From the NCBI GenBank assembly GCA_028015205.1, contig CM051510.1:35650580-35714579 (forward strand): 64,000 nt of DNA. The letters are read 5' to 3'. Within the stretch, counting starts at the first letter, position 1, and each line of letters starts with the position of its first letter. The stretch comes from Mytilisepta virgata (lineage: Eukaryota; Mollusca; Bivalvia; Mytilida; Mytilidae). The translations under genes and the position numbers were made by a program. Of this stretch, positions 11,440-22,199 are shown in pieces. Under the pieces are notes generated by a model. It did not search any database. It saw only the letters and a program-made list of their open reading frames with translations, and was not told the origin of the DNA.

Positions 11440-11844
11440 TAAAGGATGCTCGCTGGTCATTTTTTTTTTTGGTCTTTTTGTCAGATTTTCGGAATCCTCT
11501 GGTTTTATCCATTTCTTAAACATGAAATTTTTTGCCCTTGAACCCCCACTTTTTCTGTTATAATTCAATCATATATACCTTAAAATGGTATTTGACAAAA
11601 TCTTATGAAATCCTTTTTATTTTTTCATACATCTTTGAGAGACTGAAGTTATCAATGCAAAGACAATGAAAAATCCAGAGAAAACCCATTTCCTGCAAAT
11701 TTTCAAGGCCTTCTAGCTCTAAAATGAGAACATGAACCTATATTTTTTCTTGCTTATTTGTTTACTATTCATATGTTCTCTAAAACTAAATCACCTATTT
11801 CAAATGCTATTTATTTCCTATTAGACCAGCGATCATCCTTAATC
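11440..11844 (+). mobile_element. MITE with TTAA-type target, copy A
   Basis: The terminal inverted repeats are GGATGCTCGCTGGTC (11444-11458) and GACCAGCGATCATCC (11824-11838), with one mismatch. Outside them are TAAA (11440-11443) and TTAA (11839-11842), consistent with a TTAA target duplication with one later change. About 380 bp of AT-rich non-coding DNA lies between. The same internal sequence occurs at 35486-36137 and 45331-45690. TTAA duplication is typical of piggyBac-type transposases (known), so this may be a piggyBac-mobilised MITE (inference); the ends do not start with the usual CCC. Confidence 0.8.
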
Positions 11845-13375
11845 CAAATATGCACATCGTACAAAACAGATTATCCGAGTTATTTTTTCGCTGGAAGCAG
11901 CATCTATTGCATTTGTAACCAACAAAAAACAAGAGTCTCACACCAGATTGTCTTAACTGATAGTCGGCTTTGACTTAAGGCTCTTTTATTTGAGTTCAGC
12001 GTTTTTTGAACGTTAAGGCAACACTAGCCTTATTTTTTGCAATAAATCCTGAATGTCCTCTGGTACAAAAACTGCTAATGTTTTGATTTATGAGCAGTTG
12101 ACTACATGTGGTCGTCTGATGTATCCGGAGAATAGAATGACAAACGGTTTGGCCTGATGATATTTACATGAATACGACTAATGGGTGTTGATTAATGATA
12201 TAATGGTTTTGTTAACGAAACATCAATGTGATTTATAATATGGAATGTTTCTAGTTAATTTATTGACATTTCATGTCATTTGCAATGCAACTGGTCATGT
12301 GGTGCTGCCCATGCAAGACGACCATGCATAGACCTGGATCCATGTCGTTACTGTAGAATTAAAACAAGAACAACAAGAACATGTACATGATGTATATATG
12401 ATGACAAACCAGATTTCTACAAAGTTTATGGTTACGTATTGTGGAGACAGCTTGTTTGGGCGTCATTGCTATAAAACATTAATTGTCGAACTTAATAGTG
12501 GGCTGTGTCCATTTAAACATTGTTTTTCATTGGTTCCAAATCTTTGTAGTGTTTCTGTTAGGGTTCTATCTTAATCCAAAGGAAAAACACCTGTCCTAAA
12601 ATGGTAATGATTATTATATATCTGGTATTTTGGCACTGAATTGTGTTGATATTTCGAATGTCCAATTATTGCCTGTCACTACTAATGAGACTAGTTAGAG
12701 AGTTCTCTAACGTCAGAATACTTTTTTGTCCTTCGGCCCAAGCCAATACGACAGTCCGTCTGAAGTCAAGGAATCACGCACTATAGTTGACAAACAATTG
12801 TTTTCATATATTTATATCATATAGTGATTATATAAAAATTTATGTTCAAACACTAAATATAAGTTCCATATTGTCTGGATTTGTTCCGTAAGCCGACGGC
12901 AATAGAATTCATACAAAGATACCTCTAATATAATAGAAGAACAAAAATTGATATTAATTTGCTGGGAGGTATTATGAAAGGTTTCTCGCTTAATGCAGTG
13001 TCTAGTCAACTATAGCAGATAGGACATATACAGAGAAATTATCTTTCTGAAATAATTTGCGTCAGCATCTTTAAAATATTAACAGAAAAGTATTTTTCAA
13101 CACCGACATTGCCGAACACTTGTTTTTTTCACAACTAATTGCTATTGCATCTGGTGCATGTGGTCAGCAAAATTGGAAACTTTTCATTTTAGATAACATT
13201 ATTTCTACTTTCTGATTAAACACTTTTTTCTCAACTTTTGGATTTGTTTCCATTCCATGTCTGCAACAAGGTTATTTTTCATGATATTTCCCACAAATAT
13301 TTTTTCAACTCAATTATGTTATTTCGTTCCGATGTCTGTCGGTTTGATCGCTCAATCAATATTTTATTTATTTAT
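11845..13375. other. AT-rich non-coding stretch
   Basis: No gene, RNA or mobile element recognised; short open frames only. Confidence 0.45.
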
Positions 13376-13458
13376 TCAGGAGCACCAGAGTCTACCGCCT
13401 GTTTTTTGGTGGGGTCCATGTTGTTCATACGTTTTTAGTTTTTAATTGTAGTGCATGT
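13376..13458 (+). mobile_element. Penelope-like 3' UTR, left part, interrupted by the LTR element
   Basis: The stretch from 'aggagcacc' through 'tggtggggtccatgttgttc' to 'tgtagtgcatgt' matches the 3' UTR of the copy at 62.7-62.8 kb. The homology resumes at 19522 immediately after the LTR element, so this is one pre-existing copy split in two. Confidence 0.85.
13455..13458. other. Target-site duplication ATGT, left
   Basis: ATGT here and at 19522-19525 flank the LTR element. The undisturbed target at about 62790 has the sequence once (gtgcATGTattg). Four bp is within the range made by Ty3/Gypsy integrases. Confidence 0.85.
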
Positions 13459-14068
13459 TGTTACGGCCGAAATCACCTTTAAAATGTAGCCAACAAAAGA
13501 CACAAATCAATAATAAAATTTAACAAGATTTATTATATATACAAAGTTTACAAAAATATTACAAAAAAAACTAAAATGTCAACTTAACTGTTCAAAATCC
13601 TGTTTTTTTCTTGATCCGGAATTCTGGTCACTGTTGCCTGAATCCAAACGGAATATTATATCCAATCAGTCACAATCTAGTATGATGTAATGAAAATAAC
13701 AGTCTGTCAAGTACGATGTATGAAACGTAAATAAATCCAACAGCTGAGAACACAAGAATGTCTATGTACGGTCCAATATGCTATGCTCTGCAAGTTTAAC
13801 TTTCGTGTCCATATATATACTGTAGAACGGAAACTTCTGGAATACGGTAGAAGTTCGAATCACACCATAATTATTACGTAAGTCAAATAGAAAGTTCTAG
13901 TTATTCCATCAGTATCCATTATTGTTCCAGTGATTTCTAAACTGCGCAGTTATAACATTATTTGGTAAACAATTATAAGTATTATGTAAACATAGTATAC
14001 ATGTTATAAGGCTACGCCAAACAAATTAGGCCAAGATAAATAAATATAATAATTACAATATCATAACA
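13459..14068 (-). repeat. 3' LTR of the Gmr1-like element
   Basis: 610 bp, identical by eye to 18912-19521. Reading in the sense direction it contains a TATA-like 'gtatatatat' (13820-13811) and, about 280 nt further on, AATAAA (13534-13529), an arrangement suited to a U3-R-U5 layout with the poly(A) signal in R. Confidence 0.95.
13529..13534 (-). terminator. Probable poly(A) signal of the LTR
   Basis: AATAAA on the sense (minus) strand in the 3' LTR, downstream of the TATA-like box. It is the likely cleavage and polyadenylation signal for the element's transcript. Confidence 0.5.
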
Positions 14069-14079
14069 CCTCCCCCCTT
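14069..14079 (-). other. Polypurine tract
   Basis: AAGGGGGGAGG on the sense strand directly abuts the 3' LTR. This is the expected position and composition of the RNase H-resistant primer for plus-strand DNA synthesis. Confidence 0.9.
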
Positions 14080-14150
14080 AAAAGAAGTTTGAGTGTAACG
14101 AAAACTTAATGAACAATATATACAAAAATATATAGTATGTATACAGTGTT

Positions 14151-17100
14151 TTAATAAGATCTAAATAAAGCATCTGCTATTACGTTATCTTTACCTTTAA
14201 TATGTTTTACAATAATATCATATTCCTGTAACAATAAACTCCACCTAGTCAACCTCTGGTTCTTGTTTCTCATTTTATGTATGAAGGTGAGAGGATTATG
14301 ATCAGTATAAACCAGAATAGGATGCATAGTGGGATTTAAATATACATCAAAATGTTGAAGTGCAGACAACAGTGCAAAACATTCTTTTTCAATAGTGGAA
14401 TAATTTTTCTGATGTTTATCTAATTTCTTGGAGAAATATGATATAGGCTTCTCAACATTATCATCTGTTTCTTGATATAAAACTGCTCCAACTCCTACAT
14501 CACTTGCATCAACGGCAAGTTTGAATTGCTTTTTAAAGTCTGGAGTGATAAGAACGGGACTGTTAATTAAAAGTGATTTGCTTTTTTCAAAGGCGTTTTG
14601 ACAATTATCACTCCAGATGAATTTAGAATCTTTCCGTAAAAGATGAGTCAATGGTTGAACAACAGTAGCAAAATTTGAACAAAATTTTCTGTAAAATCCA
14701 ATCATGCCTAAATATCTCATAAGTTGTTTTTTATTTGTAGGAGGAGGAAAATTGGTAATTGCATCCACTTTAGCCATAATAGGTTTCACTTGACCTTGGC
14801 CAACTGTGTGCCCTAAATAATCAACAGTGGCCTTACAAAATTCACTTTTACTAAGATTAACAGTCAAATTTGATTGTGACAATCTATCAAAAGTATCATA
14901 TAAATGTGTTAAATGCTCTTCCCAGCTATCACTACATACAATAAGATCATCAATATAAGCATAACAACAGTCTAAATCTTTTATAACATTATTGATCATT
15001 CTTTGAAATGTAGCTGGAGCATTTTTCATACCAAACGGCATGACAGTATATTGAAATAAGCCGTCTGGTGTGACAAAAGCTGATATTTCACGAGCTCTCG
15101 GTGTCAGGGGGACCTGCCAGTAACCTTTTAATAAATCAAATTTGCTTACGAATTTTGATTGTCCAATGTTATCAATGCAATCGTCTATCCTTGGAATCGG
15201 ATAGGAGTCAGATTTTGAGACTGAGTTTACTTTTCTGAAGTCAGTAACGAAACGAAAGGTTTTATCTGGTTTGGGTACAAGAAGACAAGGAGAGCTCCAT
15301 TCACTGTTACTCGGCTCAATAATATCATTGTCAAGCATATATCTAATTTCTTGTCTCATAAAATCAAGTTTAAGTGGATTGAGCCGGTAAGGATGTTGCT
15401 TAATTGGAGAAGCATCACCTACATCAACATCATGACAAACAGCAGTGGTTTTGTTTGGCACATCTGGAAAAAGATTTTTAAAAGAAAATACCAAAGTTTT
15501 CAATTTTTCTCTGCGATCGAAAGTCAGATGTGCAAGTTTTGAGTCTAAATCTGATAAAATTTCAGAATTTTTCAATCTAACAGTTTGTTCCATAGTCTTG
15601 AAGTCAAAAGATGGTTCTATTATGTCTGGTTTGTCATGATCGTTCTCCAATTTAACCATGGCTAAAGTGGCAACTGGTTTACTCTCACCTTCATTAGTAC
15701 GCTCAAAATATGGTTTTAACATATTAATGTGACACACTCTATTTTGTTTACGCCGACCTGGAGTTTTTACAATATAATTCAAATCATTGATTTTACTGTC
15801 GATTGTATAAGGACCACAGTATTTAGCCTGTAAAGGATGCCCAGGGACTGGCAAAAATACAAGTACCTTATCACCAGGCTCAAAAACTCTGTCCCTGGCA
15901 TCTTTATCATACCATATTTTCATCTTATTCTGTACATTTTTTAAGTTTTTCTGAGCAATTTGACAAGCAGTATACAATTTTTCTTTAAATCTAGATACAT
16001 AGTCTAGAAGATTCAAGTCAGTGTGTTCAGTAAGCCATTTTTCCTTAATCAATTTCAAAGGTCCCCTTACAGTATGACCAAACACTAACTCAAAGGGGCT
16101 AAAACCAAGGGATTCTTGAACAGCCTCTCGGACCGCAAAAAGTAGAAAGTGAACACCATCATCCCAGTCCCTATCAAATTGAAGACAAAAAGTCCTAATC
16201 ATGTTCTTCAATGTTTGATGAAAACGTTCTAAGGCACCTTGAGATTCTGGATGATAAGCACTTGATCTATACTGAGCAATCCCTAACTGATAAACGACCT
16301 GCTGAAATAAACCTGACATAAAATTTGAACCCTGGTCGGACTGTATAGACTTAGGAAGTCCTACTAATGTGAAAAATTTGATAAGAGCTTTTACAATAGT
16401 TGGTGTCTTGATATTCCTTAAGGGAATAGCCTCAGGAAAGCGAGTGGATGTACACATGATCGTCAGTAAATAAGCATTTCCTGTCTTGGTCTTTGGTAAA
16501 GGTCCAACACAATCAATAAGTACTCGGCTGAAAGGTTCTTCAAAGGCTGGAATTGGCAGAAGTGGTGCTGGTGGTATTTTCTGGTTAGGCTTGCCAACAA
16601 CCTGGCATATATGGCATGATTTGCAGTATTCTGCGACATCATTTCTAAGTCTGGGCCAGTAGAAATGTTGCAATATCTTAAGGCAAGTCTTCCTTATACC
16701 TAAATGTCCAGCCAAGGGGGTGTCATGGGCAAGACCAATAATTTCTTGCCTATAGACTTTAGGCACCACCACTTGGTATACCACTCTCCATTCCTCCTCT
16801 GGGATAGCATCAGGGGGCCTCCACTTCCTCATTAAAATGCCGTCTTGATGGTAGTAACATTCGGCCACTTTGTCTGCTTCTTCTTGGGGTAGAGCCCTCT
16901 TGCAGAGCTGAAGAACCTCAGGGTCTTTATTCTGTTCTTCCCTAAATGTTCTTTTGTCTAATGAATGGCTGTTCACGTCTGGCCATGGCATAATTACACG
17001 TTTGTTAGTACCAGGTGATCTTATTATGGCCTTTTCTGAAGTACCGGGACCTTCAATGTCGGCAAGAAAAGTGTCAGAAAGGTCCATATAATCATACTGG

Positions 17101-18821
17101 CCTTCTTGTAAATCCTCGTCTTGTTGTTTTATTGCCATCGCCCTAGTAACAACACAAGCTGGATACAGTTCAGCATCATCTTCAGGTGATTTCACATCGA
17201 CCACCGGTTCACTTGTAACAATTGGTTCAGCAACCACTTTGTTCCTAGCTAGATCATTTCCTAGCAATAATGAAACACCCTCTACAGGGAGAGTAGGACG
17301 AACACCCACAACAACTGGTCCAGTAATTAAATCTGACTTCAAATAAATACGATGGAGGGGAACATCTATACAACCTAACTCCACACCTCGTAACAAAACG
17401 GAGGCACCAACGGACGTCTCCTCGGACAAAGGCAACACACCTTCTAACAACAAAGACTGAGAAGCTCCAGTGTCCCGTAAAATCTTAATAGGCTGAGGAG
17501 TAGTATTATCAACAATAGAAACAAACCCATCAGACATAAAGGGCTTATAATCCTCCATGTAATCACAAAAACTGGACTTAAAAGCCTGACTCGCAGGACA
17601 TTCCAACTTATTGGTAACAACGGGTGTCGTACAAGCACTGGACTTGGGCTTATGATCTCTTTCATTCTTCTTCTGGAGTCTAAAACAATCAGCCATCAGG
17701 TGACCATTTTTCTTACAATAAGCACAAGTTAGTGACTTCTTCTCAAAAGTATCAAATTTTGGACCAGACATATTATAACTAGACGGACTCTTATTCTGTG
17801 CAACAGGCTTAATATCAGTACGCTCAGTGCTTTGATTTTTGTAATTTCCGCATGAAGTATTAAAATTTTGACCTTTGAAACTTCTTTTATGTGAAATGGT
17901 ATAATTATCGGAAACAACAGCTGCATCTTGCAATGTCTCAACAGTTTTGTCATCTAAATGTGTTTTTAAGTCTAAATTAACACACTGCTTGAACTCTTCT
18001 AATAACATTAATTGTCTTAATTTATCAAAATTTTTATCTATTTTCTTTGACGTAAGCCATTTATCAAATAAATCTTCTTTTTCCCTAGCAAATTCAACAT
18101 AGGTTTGTGTTTCAAACTTTTTATAAGACCTAAATTTCTGTCTATATGCTTCTGGCACTAGCTCATAAGCTTTCAAAACTTCCTGTTTAACAGTGTCATA
18201 ATCAGAACTTTTTTCCGAAGATAGAGCTGAGTAAATTTCAGCGGCCTTGCCCACAAAAACACTTTGCAGCATAGTAGTCCAATAAGGCTTTGGCCATTTC
18301 AAATTTTGAGCAATTTTCTCAAATTGTGGAAAAAATTTATCAACCGTTTTTTCACAAAATTTAGGAACCAAACGTATATTTTTTGCTGCTTCAAAATGTT
18401 CTGATTTTGACTTAGTGTTGCTTTCTACTTTAGCCATTTCTATTTTTATTTTCTCCATCTCTAACCTTTCCCTCATTTCAAGTTCTGCCTGTTTTTCTTC
18501 TTTTTCTTTTTCTAATTGTTTTAATTTAACTTCGTTTTCAAATTGTTTTTCCAATTGTTTTAATTTAAGTTCGTGTTCTAATTCAAGCTGTTTTAATTTT
18601 AAAGTATTAACATTTTCGACCTTGAGGTCAAGAGCATCTTCACCAAAAATTTCTAAATCAACTAAATTGTCTATTACCAAATTTTTTATAATTTGTTTTC
18701 TCATAGATGTTCTAAAATCTATTTTTAGATGTTTAGCAAGCAACACTAATTCTTCTTTCTTTAATTTATCAAACCCTTCCAGGTCTGGCGTTTTCAAAAA
18801 TTTACCAGCATCAAATTCCAT
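14151..18821 (-). CDS. Gag-Pol polyprotein, Gmr1-like retrotransposon (1556 aa)
   Basis: Encodes all proteins needed for reverse transcription and integration of the element, made as one fused Gag-Pol without an internal frameshift or stop. Domains by residue: a charged, heptad-rich probable coiled coil 72-135; Gag/capsid-like region 140-300; CCHC knuckle C366-C369-H374-C379; aspartic protease DTGA 450-453; integrase zinc site H699, H706, C736, C739; integrase core D770, D829, E865 (35 residues between the last two, D,D35E); a GPY motif 1003-1005; RT with the motif A aspartate D1229 and YIDD 1289-1292; RNase H with D1438, E1478 and D1507. Residues expected for catalysis are present. The frame ends near the RNase H C-terminus (IADALFRSY), 72 bp before the purine tract. 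The start at 18821 is the first ATG after the leader; the protein size suits a fused Gag-Pol. Integrase before RT is unlike ordinary Gypsy elements. Confidence 0.95.
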   Translation of the reverse strand: MEFDAGKFLKTPDLEGFDKLKKEELVLLAKHLKIDFRTSMRKQIIKNLVIDNLVDLEIFGEDALDLKVENVNTLKLKQLELEHELKLKQLEKQFENEVKLKQLEKEKEEKQAELEMRERLEMEKIKIEMAKVESNTKSKSEHFEAAKNIRLVPKFCEKTVDKFFPQFEKIAQNLKWPKPYWTTMLQSVFVGKAAEIYSALSSEKSSDYDTVKQEVLKAYELVPEAYRQKFRSYKKFETQTYVEFAREKEDLFDKWLTSKKIDKNFDKLRQLMLLEEFKQCVNLDLKTHLDDKTVETLQDAAVVSDNYTISHKRSFKGQNFNTSCGNYKNQSTERTDIKPVAQNKSPSSYNMSGPKFDTFEKKSLTCAYCKKNGHLMADCFRLQKKNERDHKPKSSACTTPVVTNKLECPASQAFKSSFCDYMEDYKPFMSDGFVSIVDNTTPQPIKILRDTGASQSLLLEGVLPLSEETSVGASVLLRGVELGCIDVPLHRIYLKSDLITGPVVVGVRPTLPVEGVSLLLGNDLARNKVVAEPIVTSEPVVDVKSPEDDAELYPACVVTRAMAIKQQDEDLQEGQYDYMDLSDTFLADIEGPGTSEKAIIRSPGTNKRVIMPWPDVNSHSLDKRTFREEQNKDPEVLQLCKRALPQEEADKVAECYYHQDGILMRKWRPPDAIPEEEWRVVYQVVVPKVYRQEIIGLAHDTPLAGHLGIRKTCLKILQHFYWPRLRNDVAEYCKSCHICQVVGKPNQKIPPAPLLPIPAFEEPFSRVLIDCVGPLPKTKTGNAYLLTIMCTSTRFPEAIPLRNIKTPTIVKALIKFFTLVGLPKSIQSDQGSNFMSGLFQQVVYQLGIAQYRSSAYHPESQGALERFHQTLKNMIRTFCLQFDRDWDDGVHFLLFAVREAVQESLGFSPFELVFGHTVRGPLKLIKEKWLTEHTDLNLLDYVSRFKEKLYTACQIAQKNLKNVQNKMKIWYDKDARDRVFEPGDKVLVFLPVPGHPLQAKYCGPYTIDSKINDLNYIVKTPGRRKQNRVCHINMLKPYFERTNEGESKPVATLAMVKLENDHDKPDIIEPSFDFKTMEQTVRLKNSEILSDLDSKLAHLTFDRREKLKTLVFSFKNLFPDVPNKTTAVCHDVDVGDASPIKQHPYRLNPLKLDFMRQEIRYMLDNDIIEPSNSEWSSPCLLVPKPDKTFRFVTDFRKVNSVSKSDSYPIPRIDDCIDNIGQSKFVSKFDLLKGYWQVPLTPRAREISAFVTPDGLFQYTVMPFGMKNAPATFQRMINNVIKDLDCCYAYIDDLIVCSDSWEEHLTHLYDTFDRLSQSNLTVNLSKSEFCKATVDYLGHTVGQGQVKPIMAKVDAITNFPPPTNKKQLMRYLGMIGFYRKFCSNFATVVQPLTHLLRKDSKFIWSDNCQNAFEKSKSLLINSPVLITPDFKKQFKLAVDASDVGVGAVLYQETDDNVEKPISYFSKKLDKHQKNYSTIEKECFALLSALQHFDVYLNPTMHPILVYTDHNPLTFIHKMRNKNQRLTRWSLLLQEYDIIVKHIKGKDNVIADALFRSY

Positions 18822-18894
18822 TTTGTAGAATTTTGTTGGCTAATTCTAATAAAAATACTGAAAAAAATTTATTAAGATATTAACGTTATCCCGA

Positions 18895-18906
18895 GACGAG
18901 CCCCCA
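18895..18906 (-). other. Primer-binding site, tRNA-Pro-like
   Basis: On the sense strand TGGGGGCTCGTC begins 5 nt after the 5' LTR. It is complementary to the CCA end of tRNA-Pro as used by some retroviruses and retrotransposons (known). The following 'tcgggat' continues the match if one extra T is allowed, so the full 18-nt match would contain a 1-nt bulge or reflect a host-specific tRNA-Pro variant. Confidence 0.75.
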
Positions 18907-18911
18907 ATTTC

Positions 18912-19521
18912 TGTTACGGCCGAAATCACCTTTAAAATGTAGCCAACAAAAGACACAAATCAATAATAAAATTTAACAAGATTTATTATATATACAAAGT
19001 TTACAAAAATATTACAAAAAAAACTAAAATGTCAACTTAACTGTTCAAAATCCTGTTTTTTTCTTGATCCGGAATTCTGGTCACTGTTGCCTGAATCCAA
19101 ACGGAATATTATATCCAATCAGTCACAATCTAGTATGATGTAATGAAAATAACAGTCTGTCAAGTACGATGTATGAAACGTAAATAAATCCAACAGCTGA
19201 GAACACAAGAATGTCTATGTACGGTCCAATATGCTATGCTCTGCAAGTTTAACTTTCGTGTCCATATATATACTGTAGAACGGAAACTTCTGGAATACGG
19301 TAGAAGTTCGAATCACACCATAATTATTACGTAAGTCAAATAGAAAGTTCTAGTTATTCCATCAGTATCCATTATTGTTCCAGTGATTTCTAAACTGCGC
19401 AGTTATAACATTATTTGGTAAACAATTATAAGTATTATGTAAACATAGTATACATGTTATAAGGCTACGCCAAACAAATTAGGCCAAGATAAATAAATAT
19501 AATAATTACAATATCATAACA
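18912..19521 (-). repeat. 5' LTR of the Gmr1-like element
   Basis: 610 bp, the promoter-bearing copy for the minus-strand transcript. Begins TGTTATGATATTG and ends GGCCGTAACA in the sense direction. Confidence 0.95.
19264..19273 (-). promoter_or_regulatory. TATA-like box in the 5' LTR
   Basis: GTATATATAT on the sense strand about 350 nt upstream of the LTR 3' end; the best TATA candidate for the element's RNA polymerase II promoter. The start site is not determined. Confidence 0.5.
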
Positions 19522-19626
19522 ATGTATTGTTTTAGTCTTGTCTTCGTTGTTCTCCGATTTGTCAGTTGTAACGATTTTTCTCTCCTTCGAATATCCCTTT
19601 GGTATTTCTTGACTTTACTTGCTCCC
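19522..19626 (+). mobile_element. Penelope-like 3' UTR, right part
   Basis: Starts with the ATGT duplication and continues 'attgttttagtcttgtcttc', then 'cgaatatccctttggtattt' and 'cttgactttact', the same 3' end as at 23.7-23.82 and 62.79-62.89 kb. It completes the copy interrupted by the LTR element. Confidence 0.85.
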
Positions 19627-22199
19627 CTCGTCTTTTGTCAATACGGAACAATGAACAACTGTCATTCAAGTGGGAGGTTTGGCTAGCAGTAACACCTAGT
19701 TTAACCCACCATTCTCTTCGAAAATGATTGTACCAAGTCAGGATTATGACAGTTGTTTTCCAGTTGTTCCGCTGGTTGATATGGTTAAGCTTCTTTTCGA
19801 TTTTGTCAGTGTTTGTGGACTTTCCCCTTTTTCATGCACCTTGGAGTACGGTACTTTTGTTTTGACCTTTATAGACCATTCCTGTGATCTATTGTAATAT
19901 CTATTTAACACCTTCAAATTCGCCAATTTTATATGCATTCTTTAATTTAAGAAATTAAGTGATTCAATACTTCTTAAAAGAAAACAAATATTCTATCATT
20001 TTGATCGTGTAGGGAATTACAATGTAGTCATCAAGATATTTTTTGATAATGCAGACTATATTATACCCGTACTCACAAGTCTAGCCGTAAAAATATACAC
20101 GCATATATAAATAAAGGTTTTTGAAGTTTATCCACGAGTTATCTAACTTTTATCAATTGTATTTTTAATCTATCATTATATCTTTTTGTTCATGTTTCAT
20201 TTAATATCTTATTTTGATTGTTAAGTCGTCATATTTGGTATACTATAAGGATTGTGTCTATGATTGTTTTGGTCCTTCTATTTCGTAAAATGAAGATTAT
20301 TTCTATAATTTCACCTTTTGACAGGTGAATTGTATTTAACATATAGTGCAAAATTTACTTCTAATTTTTTTTTTCTGACGGCCTCCTTCAGACGAAAAAA
20401 AATGGGAAAATATATTCGGAAGCGTATCATTAATGTGTGTAAAGAATATTGCTAGTAAGAAAATATATTTCGCAGACAAATGACAATTTCTTGATTATCG
20501 TCTATAAAACACACCTTCTCCAAAGAGCAGATAACTCCGCAAATGGGAGACAACTCACATGTACATTTACCAAAGAATGGGGAATATATGTATACTGCGA
20601 TCTATAAAATCATTGATTTGTAGAAAAAAGAACAAAAAACTTAGCGATTCAAAACATACTGAAAAAAGTATTCTTCAAACTTTCAAACGAAGGTCATATA
20701 GACAGCAGTCCAGAGAGACTAAACATGACAGTTAATTTATAATACATGTATCTAGATTTTCTTATGGTTGGAAATAATCTTCATAACAAATTAACAACCA
20801 ACTGATCTTTAGAAATCATGGTTTCAATATAATCAATATTATTGTGATTTACATTAAAAGTTAAAATATTTCTTCAATAAACCAATCTTAATAAGTCTAT
20901 GGTATTTTTTCAGGAGTATTTTATTAGGCACAAGTGATTAAATTCCATTACGATTATTCCACGGGAATTCACAGTCTTAAAAAGCCAAATAAAATCACAA
21001 AAAGCTATTCAATCCCATCTTTCTTTAAACCTAAACATCTACTTGTTCAATAATTGGTATTTTTGTACATTTTCTTGGCAGGAAATTACGACATGATCAT
21101 TCAAAAGCAATCAACTATCGACCTGGATGTTCTACAAACCACATCCTGTAATAAAATTAAATGCAATGGTTAGTAATTAAACGTTTTGCGATTGTATAAG
21201 TGTCTTTGAAAACCTACTAATAGTAGAGATTTAGCACATGTGATTGGTTCATTGTTGTTTAAAATCTATTCCATTAATGTTAGTATCCAGAAAACAGAAA
21301 TCAAACCCCAACTTGTTATTTAAATGCAATAAATATAATCAACTAAATGAAAAGCAACAATTAGACTTGAGGGTATCAATCTCTCAGAAGTTATTGCTTC
21401 GGAAAGGACACAATATGTTCAGGCATCAACCGTTTCATTTTTAGAGATGGCTTGGCAGGGATACGGGGGGGGGGAATTTTGTTAACGAAGCAGACTTCAG
21501 AAGTGTGGTTTTTTTAAAGTTGATCAAAAGAAAACTTGCTTGAGGAAAACAAAGGAAACCTCAAGGATGCCTTGAAACCAAATTTCTTTTGAAAATTTAA
21601 CTCTTTCAAGAGAAGGTTAACGGTAACCATTTAAACATGACTAAGCTGTTTTACGCGTATGGTAGTGTTTTGTGAATTTATGTCCATTCCCTGGTTTTTA
21701 AGGAGAGTGTCTGATGACGGATATTGAAAACATATTTGCCCCTGATGAATACTGGTTGATAGAGATTTCTGAATGCAATTGTCCTCTCATACAGAGGTAT
21801 TTAATATACTGAAACGTTATCAATATTTTCAAGACAAGGCGAGGAGAGAGAAGGTCATACAACACCCTTAAATCCATAGACACATATAAAACCAAGGTGC
21901 GGAAGGACGAGAAAAAAAACAAACAACAGAAACACTACACAAAAACTAAAATAATAATATGGACCTCGGCAAAATACTCTCGAGTGTACATGAGCTAAAA
22001 TGTTTAATTTGTAACTGCTCCTGCATCGCAAAATGAAGATACGTTTTTTCCCTTATTTTTGGCGTAAAAATGTTTGGACGGCCGCAAGTTCAAGAGAACA
22101 ATGATTATTTTCAGTAAAAATCGTGTTACCTCAACAAAATTATTAATTTAAACTTATTTATTTATAGCAGATTGGGAAACAAGTTATACCAACTTATAA
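19627..22199. other. Long AT-rich non-coding stretch
   Basis: No gene recognised. A motif near 20518-20553 ('aagagcagataactccg') recurs inverted at 50640-50677. A 10-G run lies at 21465-21474. Confidence 0.45.

Larger units (their letters stand above)
13459..19521 (-). mobile_element. Complete Gmr1-like Ty3/Gypsy LTR retrotransposon
   Basis: A 6063-bp element on the minus strand. Both 610-bp LTRs begin TGTTA and end TAACA and read as identical by eye. Next to the upstream (right) LTR is a tRNA-Pro-like primer-binding site, and next to the downstream (left) LTR a purine tract. One frame encodes Gag, zinc knuckle, protease, integrase, RT and RNase H. Placing integrase before a Gypsy-type RT is the defining feature of Gmr1-like elements, first seen in cod and described mainly from deuterostomes (known). 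No env-like frame follows pol. An open frame, identical LTRs and a visible target duplication argue for recent insertion. The host site is a Penelope-like 3' UTR. Confidence 0.95.

Noticed and set aside
18415..18828. 137-codon plus-strand frame, rich in Ser, Phe and Asn
   Set aside because: It is the antisense of the Gag coiled-coil region of the Gmr1-like element.
18822..18911. Separate leader ORF or env-like frame in the LTR element
   Set aside because: The leader and the 72 bp after pol are too short and have no open frame; nothing beyond gag-pol is encoded.
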